DNA from: Parvularcula mediterranea
GTDB taxonomy: Bacteria; Pseudomonadota; Alphaproteobacteria; Caulobacterales; Parvularculaceae
DNA length: 64,000 nucleotides
Assembly (NCBI RefSeq): GCF_013085255.1
Contig: NZ_JABFCX010000003.1
Span: forward strand, 1,187,288 to 1,251,287
Direction: 5' to 3'
Shown: in pieces, positions 24,863 to 32,830 of the stretch
Position numbering within the stretch: position 1 is the first letter of the stretch
Layout: each line of letters begins with the position of its first letter
Translations under genes and position numbers: made by a program
The notes under the pieces: model-generated
Databases searched by the model: none
Seen by the model: the letters and a program-made list of their open reading frames with translations, nothing else
Told to the model about the DNA's origin: nothing

Positions 24863-25446
24863 GAGCGGGCTCCTTCCGCCGACTTGAGCGCAGCATCGAC
24901 GGCGTCGTCGCTGGGCTGCTCGTCGATCAGGGCCATGACCACCGCGCGGGTGGTTTCGCGGGCCGCTTCACGGACAGCGCTTGCCGCCTGAGCCGAGGTT
25001 TCCTCGATCCGGGCTTCGGCCGCCGCGATCTCGGCTTCGAGCTTCTGATCGGTGTCCGCCTGCATGGCGCGGATCTCCGCATCGATCTCGTCGCGGGTTT
25101 CCTGAGCGATCTTCGAGGCACGGGCCTTGGCGTCGCTGAGGGCGCGCTTGTACTCAGCCTCGGCTTCTTCAGCCTGCCGTTTGAACTCGGCAGCCTTGTC
25201 GAAGTCGTCGGCCACGCGCTGACGACGCTCCTCGATCATCCCGCCGAGACGCGGAAGGAAGATCCGCGACATCAGGAGATAGAGAACGAGGAAAGCGATC
25301 AGCAGCCAGAAGACCTGGCTTGCGTAGGTTTCGGTGTTGAGCTGGGGCAGTCCGCCCTCAGCCTCGCCCTCAGCGGGCGCGGCGGCGAGAGCGGTGCCGA
25401 CCAGCAGGGGCGCCGCAAGGACGCCCGCGAGGTGCCGCCGCATCAT
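24859..25446 (-). CDS. ATP synthase FO subunit b'
   Basis: This second, divergent b-type subunit pairs with b to form a heterodimeric stalk, as in photosynthetic and many other alphaproteobacteria. The 195 residues begin with a hydrophobic, possibly cleaved segment (HLAGVLAAPLLVGTALAAAP). The membrane helix follows at about 44-64 (SQVFWLLIAFLVLYLLMSRIF), then LPRLGGMIEERRQRVADDFD and a long Ala/Glu-rich helix. The signal-like N-terminus is unusual for b' and may be an insertion signal. The gene starts seven bases after atpE and overlaps atpF by four. Confidence 0.92.
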   Translation of the reverse strand: MMRRHLAGVLAAPLLVGTALAAAPAEGEAEGGLPQLNTETYASQVFWLLIAFLVLYLLMSRIFLPRLGGMIEERRQRVADDFDKAAEFKRQAEEAEAEYKRALSDAKARASKIAQETRDEIDAEIRAMQADTDQKLEAEIAAAEARIEETSAQAASAVREAARETTRAVVMALIDEQPSDDAVDAALKSAEGARS

Positions 25447-25453
25447 CAGGTTC

Positions 25454-25678
25454 TTACGAGAACAGGATGAGGAAGGCGATGACGAGGGCGAAGAGGCCCG
25501 TTGCTTCCGTCAGCGCGAAGGCGATGAAGAAGTTGCCGGTGAGGCCCGAGGTGGCCGACGGGTTGCGGAAAGCGCCCGAGAGGAACTGACCGAACATAAT
25601 GCCGAGGCCGAGGCCGACGCCCAGGAGGGGGAGAACCGCGAGGCCTGCGCCGATGTACTTTGCTGCTTCCGCGTCCAT
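25454..25678 (-). CDS. atpE: ATP synthase FO subunit c
   Basis: Subunit c forms the rotor ring. The 74-residue hairpin has two membrane helices joined by the polar loop R38-N39-P40, and the ion-binding carboxylate is Glu58 in FALTEATGLF. The sodium-type signature around the carboxylate is not seen, so proton coupling is expected. Glycines in the first helix (GVGLGLGIMFG) match ring packing. AAGGAGT lies before the ATG. It follows atpB by 46 bp. Confidence 0.95.
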   Translation of the reverse strand: MDAEAAKYIGAGLAVLPLLGVGLGLGIMFGQFLSGAFRNPSATSGLTGNFFIAFALTEATGLFALVIAFLILFS

Positions 25679-25724
25679 GGTGATACTCCTTGTGATGATC
25701 GTTTGGTTTGCGGGTTAGTGAAAC

Positions 25725-26552
25725 TCAGTGGCTCGGATGGAGCGCGTCCTGCAGGTAGATGCAGGTGAGGATGGCGAACACGAAGGCCTGGAGGAAAGCC
25801 ACCAGGAATTCGAGCAGGAAGACGAGAACGATGCCGAAGAGCGGCACGATCGAGATGACCGAGAGGACGCCGCCTGCGGTCAGGAGCGTACCCACGAAGC
25901 CTGCGAAGACTTTAAGGACGACGTGACCTGCCAGCATGTTGGCAAAGAGACGGACGGCGAGGCTGACCGGGCGCGACAGGAACGAGATGATCTCGATCGG
26001 CACGATCAGCGGCATCAGCCAGAGCGGAACACCCGACGGCGCGAAGAGCTTCAGGAAGCCAAAGCCGTGCTTGATGAGGCCGTAGACCACCACGAGGCCC
26101 ACCGAGAGGATCGCCAGGACGAAGGTCACGATGATGTGGCTAGTCACGGTGAAGGTGTGGAACGAGGCTGGCGAGCCCGGGATCGAGGGCAGGAGGCCGA
26201 GGAGGTTACACAGGAAGATGAAGGTGAAGAGCGTGAAGACGAAGGGGAAGAACTGGCGTCCCTCATCACCCATCGTGTCGCGGACCATGCCTGCGATGAA
26301 TTCGTAGGCGACTTCGCCCATCGACTGCGTGCCGCCGGGGATCAGCTGGAGCCTGCGAGTCGCGAGGGTGAAGAAGAGGAGCGAGGTACCCACCACGATC
26401 GCCATCCAGAGCGATGCGTTGGTGAAGGAAAGGTCGATCGCGCCATTGAACGACAGCGGGAAGATCGGGACGATCTCGAACTGCTCCATCGGGCCCGCAG
26501 CGAAGGGGCGCAGCATGTCAGGCAGGAACCGCTCAACCAGTCCGAGGTTCAT
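25725..26552 (-). CDS. atpB: ATP synthase FO subunit a
   Basis: Subunit a carries the proton half-channels. The 275 residues show about six membrane segments and the key arginine in SLAVRLFANMLAGHVVLKV, equivalent to Arg210 of E. coli. The C-terminal block FLVAFLQAFVFAILTCIYLQDALHPSH is typical of alphaproteobacteria. The gene overlaps atpI by four bases at its start and precedes atpE. It belongs to an FO operon separate from F1 genes, which are not in the window. Confidence 0.95.
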   Translation of the reverse strand: MNLGLVERFLPDMLRPFAAGPMEQFEIVPIFPLSFNGAIDLSFTNASLWMAIVVGTSLLFFTLATRRLQLIPGGTQSMGEVAYEFIAGMVRDTMGDEGRQFFPFVFTLFTFIFLCNLLGLLPSIPGSPASFHTFTVTSHIIVTFVLAILSVGLVVVYGLIKHGFGFLKLFAPSGVPLWLMPLIVPIEIISFLSRPVSLAVRLFANMLAGHVVLKVFAGFVGTLLTAGGVLSVISIVPLFGIVLVFLLEFLVAFLQAFVFAILTCIYLQDALHPSH

Positions 26553-26866
26553 GTCTCTTCTTCCTCATCAGCCGCCCCAATCTTGAGGCTGCGATACACA
26601 GTGCGGAGACCGGCGGCGAAACCGAACGGCATCCCAATCAACAATCCAACCAGCGCCGAGCCCAAGAAGCTCCCGATGGTGTAGCCGAGCCCGCAACCGA
26701 CGAGCACCGACACGAAAAACTCAATCGCGACCCTCAGGCCATCTCCGGCAGCCGCGCCGATCGCCTTGCGGTCCTCATCCTTGGACCCCTTCTCCTCCCC
26801 CCGAGCCTTGGCGAGCCTGTCGCCAAAGTCGTCGAGGTCGGAGCGCTTGTGATCGTCGTCGCTCAT
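26549..26866 (-). CDS. atpI: AtpI, FO assembly protein
   Basis: AtpI is a small membrane protein that helps assemble the c-ring and sometimes transports magnesium. The 105 residues have a charged N-terminus (DDHKRSDLDDFGDRLAKARG) and two membrane helices (about 45-64 and 67-87), with the family stretch VGCGLGYTIGSFLGSALVGLL. It is the first gene of the FO operon, with a promoter-like pair about 50-77 bp upstream. It overlaps atpB by four bases. Confidence 0.9.
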   Translation of the reverse strand: MSDDDHKRSDLDDFGDRLAKARGEEKGSKDEDRKAIGAAAGDGLRVAIEFFVSVLVGCGLGYTIGSFLGSALVGLLIGMPFGFAAGLRTVYRSLKIGAADEEEET

Positions 26867-26916
26867 GAAGTCGGCAGCACCTGATTTTGCGCGCCGCGAA
26901 AGATTTCGCCGCGCCC

Positions 26917-26943
26917 TCTATATCTGCCCTTCGCCCGGGTCAA
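26917..26943 (-). promoter_or_regulatory. Putative promoter of the FO ATP synthase operon
   Basis: On the minus strand TTGACC (26938-26943) and TATAGA (26917-26922) are separated by 15 bp, a little short for sigma-70. They lie 51-77 bp before the atpI start in a region with no other gene. Assigned by eye only. Confidence 0.45.
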
Positions 26944-27008
26944 CGCCAGCAAACGCCTTACAAAGAGAAAGCTTGGCCGCATGGGGCCAATGGCCCTAGG
27001 TGAACCCC

Positions 27009-27236
27009 ATGAACAGTCTTGATCTGAGTGGCGGCGGGGAAGCGAAACTGCGCTATCTCGACGCCGATTTTGAGGTCCTGAGGGCCGGCGGTTTTGTCCG
27101 CTGCGCCGTGACGGGCGAAGCGATTCCCTTGCGCGACCTGCGCTACTGGAGCGTCGACAGGCAGGAGCCCTATGTCGACGCCGCAACCGCCAACAGGGTG
27201 CGCGACGAAGCCCTGAAGAACGGCGAGGGCTTTTAG
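27009..27236 (+). CDS. DUF2093 protein
   Basis: The 75-residue protein contains the DUF2093 pattern: LRYLDADFEVLRAGGFVRCAV, then IPLRDLRYWSVDRQEPY. The family is confined largely to alphaproteobacteria and has no assigned function. ATG 27009 is preferred since AGGTGA sits seven bases upstream; GTG 27000 is an alternative. The next gene starts directly after the TAG, so the two are very probably coexpressed. Confidence 0.85.
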   Translation: MNSLDLSGGGEAKLRYLDADFEVLRAGGFVRCAVTGEAIPLRDLRYWSVDRQEPYVDAATANRVRDEALKNGEGF

Positions 27237-28178
27237 ATGACTTATCGTTACGCCGCGCTTCTGGCTGCGACAGTTCTGTCGTCCTGCTCGACGGCGAGCA
27301 CCCAGCCGCCGCCCTCGCTTAAGCCAACTGTCGCGGAGGAAGCTCCGCGGCCCGAGCCTGAGAACGTGACCGAGCGAAAGAGACTGCGGCTGCAACAGTA
27401 TAAGGGACGGATCGTTCAGGCTGGACTCAGCTTTTGGAAAACCGAGCCCGGTGCGGAGGTCTTCCTCGACGGCAAGATGGTGCAGGTCGACAAGGACGGG
27501 CACTTTGCCTTGGGCTTCGGTCGCGACCGCACGGAGAATGCCGAGCTCGAGGTCATCTTTACCGATGGCAGCTCGGAGAAGCGGACGCTGTCCATCGGTG
27601 ACCGTGAATTTCCCATCAGCCGTGTCGACGGCCTGCCGCCAAGCAAGGTGACGCCTTACACGGAGGAGCAGCTGAGCAAGATCGCGGCAGACCGTGAGAT
27701 CAAGAACGCTGCACGGGCCAATCCTTCGCGCACGCCCTATTGGCGGGCTGGTTTCGACTGGCCGCTGAGGGGCCGGATCTCCACCAAGATGGGGGCCCAG
27801 CGAATCCTGAACGGCGAGCCGAGGCGTCCGCATTCAGGCACCGACATCGCGCGCTTCCCCGGTGTCTCCTATGACGAGTTCGTCGGCACGCCGGTGAAGG
27901 CGCCTTCGACGGGTAAGGTGACGTTGGCCGAGCCTGACCTCTACTTTGAGGGCGGAACAATCTTTATCGACCACGGCCAGGGGCTCGAGACGGTGTTCAT
28001 GCATCTGAGCTCTGTGGACGTGAAGCCGGGGCAGATCGTCGCCAAGGGCGAAGTGGTTGGCGGCGTCGGGTCGACGGGCCGCTCGACCGGGCCGCACCTT
28101 CACTGGACGCTCAATTGGAATGGCACGCCGATGGACCCGGAGCTTCTCGTGCCGCCGATGATCGCGCCGCAGAACTGA
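27237..28178 (+). CDS. M23 family peptidase lipoprotein (LytM-like)
   Basis: The 313-residue protein has a lipoprotein signal ending LAATVLSSC (Cys17), a Pro-rich linker, and a beta-rich middle region (about 60-135). A C-terminal M23 domain (about 165-305) follows. The zinc ligands are present: HSGTDIA (HxxxD) and GPHLHW (HxH). M23 enzymes cut peptide cross-links of peptidoglycan, so this one should remodel the wall from the periplasmic face. The domain has a longer loop (RFPGVSYDEFVG) between ligands than LytM. It starts immediately after the DUF2093 stop and ends on TGATCA, shared back to back with the convergent gene. Confidence 0.92.
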   Translation: MTYRYAALLAATVLSSCSTASTQPPPSLKPTVAEEAPRPEPENVTERKRLRLQQYKGRIVQAGLSFWKTEPGAEVFLDGKMVQVDKDGHFALGFGRDRTENAELEVIFTDGSSEKRTLSIGDREFPISRVDGLPPSKVTPYTEEQLSKIAADREIKNAARANPSRTPYWRAGFDWPLRGRISTKMGAQRILNGEPRRPHSGTDIARFPGVSYDEFVGTPVKAPSTGKVTLAEPDLYFEGGTIFIDHGQGLETVFMHLSSVDVKPGQIVAKGEVVGGVGSTGRSTGPHLHWTLNWNGTPMDPELLVPPMIAPQN

Positions 28179-28799
28179 TCAGCGGAGCGCGATCGGGGCA
28201 GCTAGCTCCTCGTCCGTCGGGACCGGGACGACAGGACAGGGGGTCGCGTTCTTGAGCTCGACTTCCTGCCCCGGATAGGGCGGGCCATCGAGATAGTTGG
28301 CGTTCGCCCAGTTGGCCGCGGCGTAGAGGCCGAAGACCGCAATCGTGTAGAGAAGCGCCGTGCCGGTGTGCTTGGCGAGGAACGTCGAGACGACCCGGTT
28401 CCGGAATCCTTGCATGATCAGCGAGCCGATATAGCCGATGATCGCGAGGGGGAAGAAGATCGACGCGCCGCCGCGCTTGATCTCGCTGATGCGGTTCGAC
28501 CGCTCGTCCACGGACATGGTGCCCGCCCAGATGGCCCCGGCACTCGCGCCATAGATGGCGAAGAGGTGAATCCACCAGCAGGGCAGCGTGAACCATTCGC
28601 TGAGGAATGAGGTAATCGGCCCGTCGATAGTCCGCGAGAGAAGGACGATCGGCACGACATAGATCTTGCCGAGCTGGTAGAGCTCAGGCTTCCACGCGGT
28701 GTCGGCGATCTCCCAGGCATCCAAGAGCGCAGTCACGGCGAAGACGTTCACCACGAGGGTGAGTGCGATCACCAGGACCGACATCGCGCGCCAGAACAT
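28179..28799 (-). CDS. Integral membrane protein, unknown function
   Basis: The 206-residue protein has about four membrane helices (roughly 5-27, 44-66, 73-93 and 110-130, perhaps a fifth at 145-165). The C-terminal tail is Pro-rich and probably soluble. No family is recognised. Trp and aromatic residues cluster around the second and third helices (SEWFTLPCWWIHLFAIYG). It converges stop to stop with the M23 gene. No terminator is seen at the junction. Confidence 0.62.
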   Translation of the reverse strand: MFWRAMSVLVIALTLVVNVFAVTALLDAWEIADTAWKPELYQLGKIYVVPIVLLSRTIDGPITSFLSEWFTLPCWWIHLFAIYGASAGAIWAGTMSVDERSNRISEIKRGGASIFFPLAIIGYIGSLIMQGFRNRVVSTFLAKHTGTALLYTIAVFGLYAAANWANANYLDGPPYPGQEVELKNATPCPVVPVPTDEELAAPIALR

Positions 28800-28874
28800 C
28801 CAATACCCCTGCCTTGAACCCTTAACGAAGTGTTATACGGCAGCGGTTCGGGGTCAAGCGCGGGGTTTGCGCGT

Positions 28875-29261
28875 TCAGCGCACCAACAGTGGCGCGGAGA
28901 GCTTCTCGCTCACCGAATAAGCGGCGAGGGCTTCGCTTCTGAAGTCAGCTTCCGCCTGAGCGCTGCAGGTGAAGTGCAGCCGGGTCATGCGCCTATAGCC
29001 GGTGTTGAAGTTGGCGATCATCTGCTCGCGCGTGTCCCGGGGCGGCTTCTCGCCGTCGATGATCTCCTTCATCCTGTCGCGAAAGATCGAGACTCGGCCA
29101 TAGCCGGGGCAGAGCTGGTTCAGCCTGTGAAGACCGCCGAGGGCCCCTGCGAGGGTGATGAGATCCTCCTGCCGTTCCTCGAACACCGCCTTGGCATCGG
29201 GTGCAGTGGACGGCGGCGGGTCGGCCTGGAGCGCGAGGAGCAGGGCTGCGAGGGCAAGCAT
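28875..29261 (-). CDS. TIGR02301 family exported protein
   Basis: The 128-residue protein has a short signal peptide (MLALAALLLALQADPPP). The TIGR02301 layout follows: a helix DLITLAGALGGLHRLNQLCPG, then MKEIIDGEKPPRDTREQMIANFN, GYRRMTRLHFTCS and a final helix. Two cysteines (in LCPG and FTCS) are conserved in the family and may form a disulfide. The family is specific to alphaproteobacteria and its function is unknown. ATG 29261 is chosen because it lies four bases after the NUDIX stop; a TTG at 29279 would overlap it. The pairing with a NUDIX gene is common. Confidence 0.8.
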   Translation of the reverse strand: MLALAALLLALQADPPPSTAPDAKAVFEERQEDLITLAGALGGLHRLNQLCPGYGRVSIFRDRMKEIIDGEKPPRDTREQMIANFNTGYRRMTRLHFTCSAQAEADFRSEALAAYSVSEKLSAPLLVR

Positions 29262-29265
29262 CGCC

Positions 29266-29679
29266 TCAGTCCCTAGCAAACTTCAGCGCACCCTGCACGG
29301 CCCGGCGGGTCTCGTCCCAAGCAACGCGGGAGAGGGCCTCGGGGATGGGCAGGAACTCGGCATCCATCGCGTCGTCGCCGGGGGTCACCTCGCCGGACAC
29401 ATAGCGGCAGGCATAGTCGACCATGACGAAGTGCTTGTCGCCGCCGATATCGGGGAGAGCTTCGAAGACGCCGATCAGGCCGATGGGCTCGCAGATGACG
29501 CCAGTCTCTTCGAGGATTTCGCGCTTGAGGGCATCGATGTGCGGCTCGCCATATTCGACCTTGCCGCCCGGGATCGACCAGTGCTTGCGCAGGGGAGGAC
29601 GTCCCCGCTTGATCAGCAGGACCTCGTCGCCCTTGAGGACGACGCCGCCAACCGCAACGATGGGCTTCTGGTCAGGCAA
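29266..29679 (-). CDS. NUDIX hydrolase
   Basis: NUDIX enzymes hydrolyse nucleoside diphosphates linked to another group, often cleaning damaged nucleotides. The 137-residue protein holds the full Nudix box beginning GGKVEYGEP and ending REILEETGV, with all catalytic glutamates. A preceding WSIPGGKVEYGE and trailing EFLPIPEAL are typical of ADP-ribose/MutT-like members. The only good start is TTG 29679, eleven bases from the divergent SRAP start, so its promoter must lie within that gene. The substrate is not predictable. Confidence 0.9.
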   Translation of the reverse strand: MPDQKPIVAVGGVVLKGDEVLLIKRGRPPLRKHWSIPGGKVEYGEPHIDALKREILEETGVICEPIGLIGVFEALPDIGGDKHFVMVDYACRYVSGEVTPGDDAMDAEFLPIPEALSRVAWDETRRAVQGALKFARD

Positions 29680-29690
29680 GGCTCACTCCC

Positions 29691-30413
29691 ATGAACGCGC
29701 GCTACGCTCTCAAAGACACGCCGGTTGATATTGGGCAGCATTTCGACGTGCCCATCACCGACAACTTCCCGGCGAGGTACAACATCGCGCCGAGCCAGCC
29801 CGTGTCTGTCATCATCGGTGAGGGAGGCAAGCGGAAATACGAGATCGTCCGCTGGGGCTTCGTTCCCGCCTGGGACAAGGAAGGGAAGTGGATGAAGAAG
29901 CCGATGATCAACATCCGCTCCGAAACCGCCCACGAAAAGCCGATGTTCCGCCATGCCTGGCGGCGGCGGCACTGCCTCTTTCCCCTGAACGGCTTCTATG
30001 AATGGCGGACCGAGCGCGGGGTGAAGCAGCCTTATCTGATCACCACGGGGGCGGACATGCCGCTCTTTGCGCTGGCGGGCCTCTATGAGGACTGGCTGGG
30101 CGCGGACGGGTCGGAGATCAGGACCGCCGCCTTCCTGACGCGCGCGAGCGAAGGGCCGGTGGCGAAGATCCACGGGCGGACCCCTGTGGTGGTGCGGCCT
30201 GAGGACTATCCCCTCTGGCTCGATGTCGATGAGACCGACGACACGCCCGCATGGGACATCGTTCGTGCGCCCCAGGCCGATTACGTGTTCTGGCCGGTGG
30301 ACCGGAAGGTCGGAAGCTGGAAGTCTGAGGGCGAATACCTTGTCAGACCGATCGAAGAAGGAGAGCTGCGTTCGGAGGAGGCACCGCCTCCGCTCAGGAC
30401 CAGGCTGCTTTGA
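29691..30413 (+). CDS. SRAP (YedK/HMCES-like) protein lacking the catalytic Cys2
   Basis: SRAP proteins cross-link through the N-terminal Cys2 to abasic sites in single-stranded DNA and shield them. This 240-residue protein has the fold's landmarks: ARYNIAPSQPV, the DNA-contacting NIRSET, NGFYEW (conserved Glu), LAGLYEDW and KIHGRTPVV (conserved His). The N-terminus, however, reads MNARYAL where nearly all members have MCGRY or MCxRY, so Asn replaces the catalytic Cys. No alternative in-frame start supplies a cysteine. Thiazolidine cross-linking should be impossible; it may bind DNA without bonding, or act by another mechanism. It is divergent from the NUDIX gene. Confidence 0.88.
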   Translation: MNARYALKDTPVDIGQHFDVPITDNFPARYNIAPSQPVSVIIGEGGKRKYEIVRWGFVPAWDKEGKWMKKPMINIRSETAHEKPMFRHAWRRRHCLFPLNGFYEWRTERGVKQPYLITTGADMPLFALAGLYEDWLGADGSEIRTAAFLTRASEGPVAKIHGRTPVVVRPEDYPLWLDVDETDDTPAWDIVRAPQADYVFWPVDRKVGSWKSEGEYLVRPIEEGELRSEEAPPPLRTRLL

Positions 30414-30431
30414 ACAATGAGGGAGAACCCG

Positions 30432-31010
30432 ATGAAACACCTGCTGAGACCGTTCCTGGTCATTCTCTTTGCGTGGCCCACGGCTGCCAGTGCCGCCGAC
30501 CTTCTCAAGGAGAAGGAGGTGCAGCAATTTCTCACCGTCGCAGAAGCCATCGAAGACTTTGACGAGCGCTATCCCGAAGTCGAGCTGGACGTGATGGGCG
30601 AGAGCGAGGGCAAGAACCCCGCGCAGGCTGTCGGCGATATGATCGACGAGAACGGCCGCTTCAAAATGTTCGCCAACATGGTCGACATGCTCGCCAAGCA
30701 CCCCGAGGCGCGGCGTGACATGGAGGCTGAGGTGAAGAAGGCTGGCTTCTCGTCCATGCCGGAGTTCGCGTCGGTGGGTGACCGGCTGATGCTGGCCATG
30801 GCCCGGGTGGAGATTTCCGACCGGGACCTCCGTGAGATGGAGCAGGCCGTGCAGATGGTCGGCGCGGGAGGCCTCGACATGCTGCCGCCGCAAGCCCGTC
30901 AGATGATCGAGCCGATGCTGAAGATCGCCAAGGCCATGGAAAATGTGCCCGAAAGCGATGTGGCGCTGGCCAAGAAGTACAAGCCGCGCTTCGACGCTCT
31001 GGGCAGCTAA
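30432..31010 (+). CDS. Secreted helical protein, first of a tandem pair
   Basis: The 192-residue product has a signal peptide (MKHLLRPFLVILFAWPTAASAAD) and an all-helical mature part without cysteines. I do not recognise the family. FASVGDRLMLAMARVEISD and ENVPESDVALAKKYKPRFDAL recur in altered form in the next gene, so they are paralogs. GGGAGA precedes the ATG at 30432. It starts 19 bp after the SRAP gene and may be read from the same promoter. A terminator follows at 31059. Confidence 0.72.
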   Translation: MKHLLRPFLVILFAWPTAASAADLLKEKEVQQFLTVAEAIEDFDERYPEVELDVMGESEGKNPAQAVGDMIDENGRFKMFANMVDMLAKHPEARRDMEAEVKKAGFSSMPEFASVGDRLMLAMARVEISDRDLREMEQAVQMVGAGGLDMLPPQARQMIEPMLKIAKAMENVPESDVALAKKYKPRFDALGS

Positions 31011-31058
31011 GGCGAGCGCGACCGCCTTTTCTTACATTTTCGTCGCAAAAACCGCAGG

Positions 31059-31081
31059 CGGGCCCTTCATGGGCCCGTTTT
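31059..31081 (+). terminator. Intrinsic terminator between tandem secreted paralogs
   Basis: CGGGCCC, loop TTCAT, GGGCCCG, then TTTT. It ends the SRAP/first-paralog transcript, so the second paralog probably has its own promoter in 31082-31190. Confidence 0.75.
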
Positions 31082-31190
31082 GCGTTCCTACCTGAGTGTG
31101 GTCGGCAAGGGACAGCCGGCAGGGCGCGGCGTGGCCGCAGTTTTTATGCGGGGATCGGGACCCGTGTGATGGCTTTGGGAGGAAGAACCT

Positions 31191-31754
31191 GTGCCGATTA
31201 TCCGTCTACTGCTTGCATTTCTGCTCGTAGCGCCTGCGAGCGCTCTCGCAGCATCGCCTCTGACCTCTGACGAGGTCGACCGCTTCATGACCGCCGTTGA
31301 GACGTTGGCTGAGGATGAAGGCCCGTTCGAAGATCTCGATATCGACGTCGACCTCGATATCAGCTCGCCCGGCGAGGCCCTTGACCTCCTCATCGACCGC
31401 GATGGCGAGATCGTCCTCTTCAGCCGGATCGTTGAGGGCATCGAAGATGACCCTGAGCTGCGCGGCACCTTCCGCGAAGTGATCCGTGAAAACGGCTTCC
31501 GCAATTCCCGTCAGTTTGCTGACGTTGGCAACCGCCTGATCCTTGCGATCATCCGCCTCGATATGGACGATGATGACCTCGCCGAGATGCAGCGCCTTGA
31601 TGAGCTGACGGGCCTCGAGAAAGCCTTCATTCCGGGCCCGATCGAGAAGGTCCTCGCCCGCGTGGCCCTCCTCGGTGAAGCACTGGAAGACGTGCCTGCC
31701 AGCGACGTCCGCCTTGCAGAAGATGCTGAGCGCCGCCTCGACGCGATCAACTGA
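31191..31754 (+). CDS. Secreted acidic protein, second of a tandem pair
   Basis: The 187-residue protein starts with GTG and a signal peptide (MPIIRLLLAFLLVAPASALAAS). The mature part is helical and very acidic, with a run DLDIDVDLDIS. Its block FADVGNRLILAIIRLDMDD and end EDVPASDVRLAEDAERRLDAI match the preceding gene, showing a tandem duplication that has since diverged. The function is unknown. Acidic runs could bind divalent cations, but no EF-hand loop is evident. GGAGG lies upstream of the start. Confidence 0.7.
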   Translation: MPIIRLLLAFLLVAPASALAASPLTSDEVDRFMTAVETLAEDEGPFEDLDIDVDLDISSPGEALDLLIDRDGEIVLFSRIVEGIEDDPELRGTFREVIRENGFRNSRQFADVGNRLILAIIRLDMDDDDLAEMQRLDELTGLEKAFIPGPIEKVLARVALLGEALEDVPASDVRLAEDAERRLDAIN

Positions 31755-31761
31755 TCCAAGA

Positions 31762-31785
31762 GCGGGGCTCCCTTGAGGGCCCCGC
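31762..31785. terminator. Hairpin between convergent genes
   Basis: GCGGGGC (31762-31768) pairs with GCCCCGC (31779-31785). There is no clear U tract on either strand, so it is only a probable bidirectional transcript end between the secreted protein and the patatin gene. Confidence 0.5.
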
Positions 31786-31789
31786 AACC

Positions 31790-32821
31790 CTAGCTGTTGC
31801 CGAGGAATTCTGCCTGCAGGTCGCAGCTGCTCTCGCGTCCGAGCTGGTCCCAGTGGCTGTCGATCCAGCTCGACGCAGCCTCCCGGCCGATAGCCTTCAG
31901 CTCACGGAGGAAGGTGAGGTCGGTCTGGTACTTCGTCGGCAGGGCGAAGTCGTCGAGGAACGTGTCTGCGCGGATCGCGTGGTATTTGATGTCCGAGAGC
32001 TGGTCCCGGTATTCGTCCTTGATCCAACCCTCACGCAGGAGCTTCTGCACGAAGTTGATGGCCCGCATTTCCTTGAGGAGCGAGGCATTGAACGTCACTT
32101 CGTTGAGGCGGTTCTCGATCTCCGGGACAGTGGTGGGGACGTCGTTCCTGACCATCGGATTGATGTGGACGAGGAGCAGGTCCTCGACCTCCGTCTCGTA
32201 GAAGAGCGGCCAGAGCGAGGGGTTGCCGATATAGCCGCCATCCCAATAGGCCTCGCCGTCGATCTCCACCGCCTGGAAAAGGTGAGGCAGGCAGGCCGAG
32301 GCCATGCAGGCGTCGATGGAGATCTCCTCGCGCCTAAAGACCTTAACCTTCCCTGTGCGAACATTCGTTGCACTGACGAAGAGCTTGATCTTGTTGCATT
32401 CCCGCAGGCGGTCGAAGTCGACAATGTCGTCGACGAGCTCGCGGAGCGGGTTCCAGTTGAGGGGATTGAGCTGGTAGGGCGAGAAGGCGCTCGTCACAGC
32501 GCCCATCGCCTGGGCCGTCCAGGCGGTCTGCAGCTCCTGAAAGAAGGGGAGCGGGGACGTCATCGGCAGCTCGAAGGGATTCTTCAGCCTGCTGACGCCT
32601 TCCCAGAACTCATCCAGTTTCTCGCGCGCGCCTTCGTCATCGCCAAGGTGCATGCCGTAGGCGAGCACGGTGGCGATCATCGCGCCTGCCGAGGTGGCCG
32701 TGATGGCGTTGAGCTTGATCTTCTTGCTCTCAAGGAGCTTGTCGCAGACCCCCCAGGCGAAGGCGCCATGCGCGCCGCCGCCCTGAAGTGCGAGGTTCAG
32801 TGATTTCCGCTTTTCCGCCAT
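31790..32821 (-). CDS. Patatin-like phospholipase/esterase
   Basis: Patatin hydrolases use a Ser-Asp dyad to cut acyl esters. The 343-residue protein has the oxyanion loop GGGAHGAF (residues 14-21). Nucleophile Ser44 lies in TATSAGAM, with Ala rather than Gly at the first position of GxSxG. The catalytic Asp is in WDGGYIGN. There is no signal peptide, so it acts in the cytoplasm. It lies nine bases after the 3-hydroxybutyrate dehydrogenase gene, and this pair recurs in bacteria that store polyhydroxybutyrate. A role as a granule-associated or 3-hydroxybutyrate-linked esterase is an inference from that pairing. Confidence 0.87.
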   Translation of the reverse strand: MAEKRKSLNLALQGGGAHGAFAWGVCDKLLESKKIKLNAITATSAGAMIATVLAYGMHLGDDEGAREKLDEFWEGVSRLKNPFELPMTSPLPFFQELQTAWTAQAMGAVTSAFSPYQLNPLNWNPLRELVDDIVDFDRLRECNKIKLFVSATNVRTGKVKVFRREEISIDACMASACLPHLFQAVEIDGEAYWDGGYIGNPSLWPLFYETEVEDLLLVHINPMVRNDVPTTVPEIENRLNEVTFNASLLKEMRAINFVQKLLREGWIKDEYRDQLSDIKYHAIRADTFLDDFALPTKYQTDLTFLRELKAIGREAASSWIDSHWDQLGRESSCDLQAEFLGNS

Positions 32822-32830
32822 CAGACCGAT

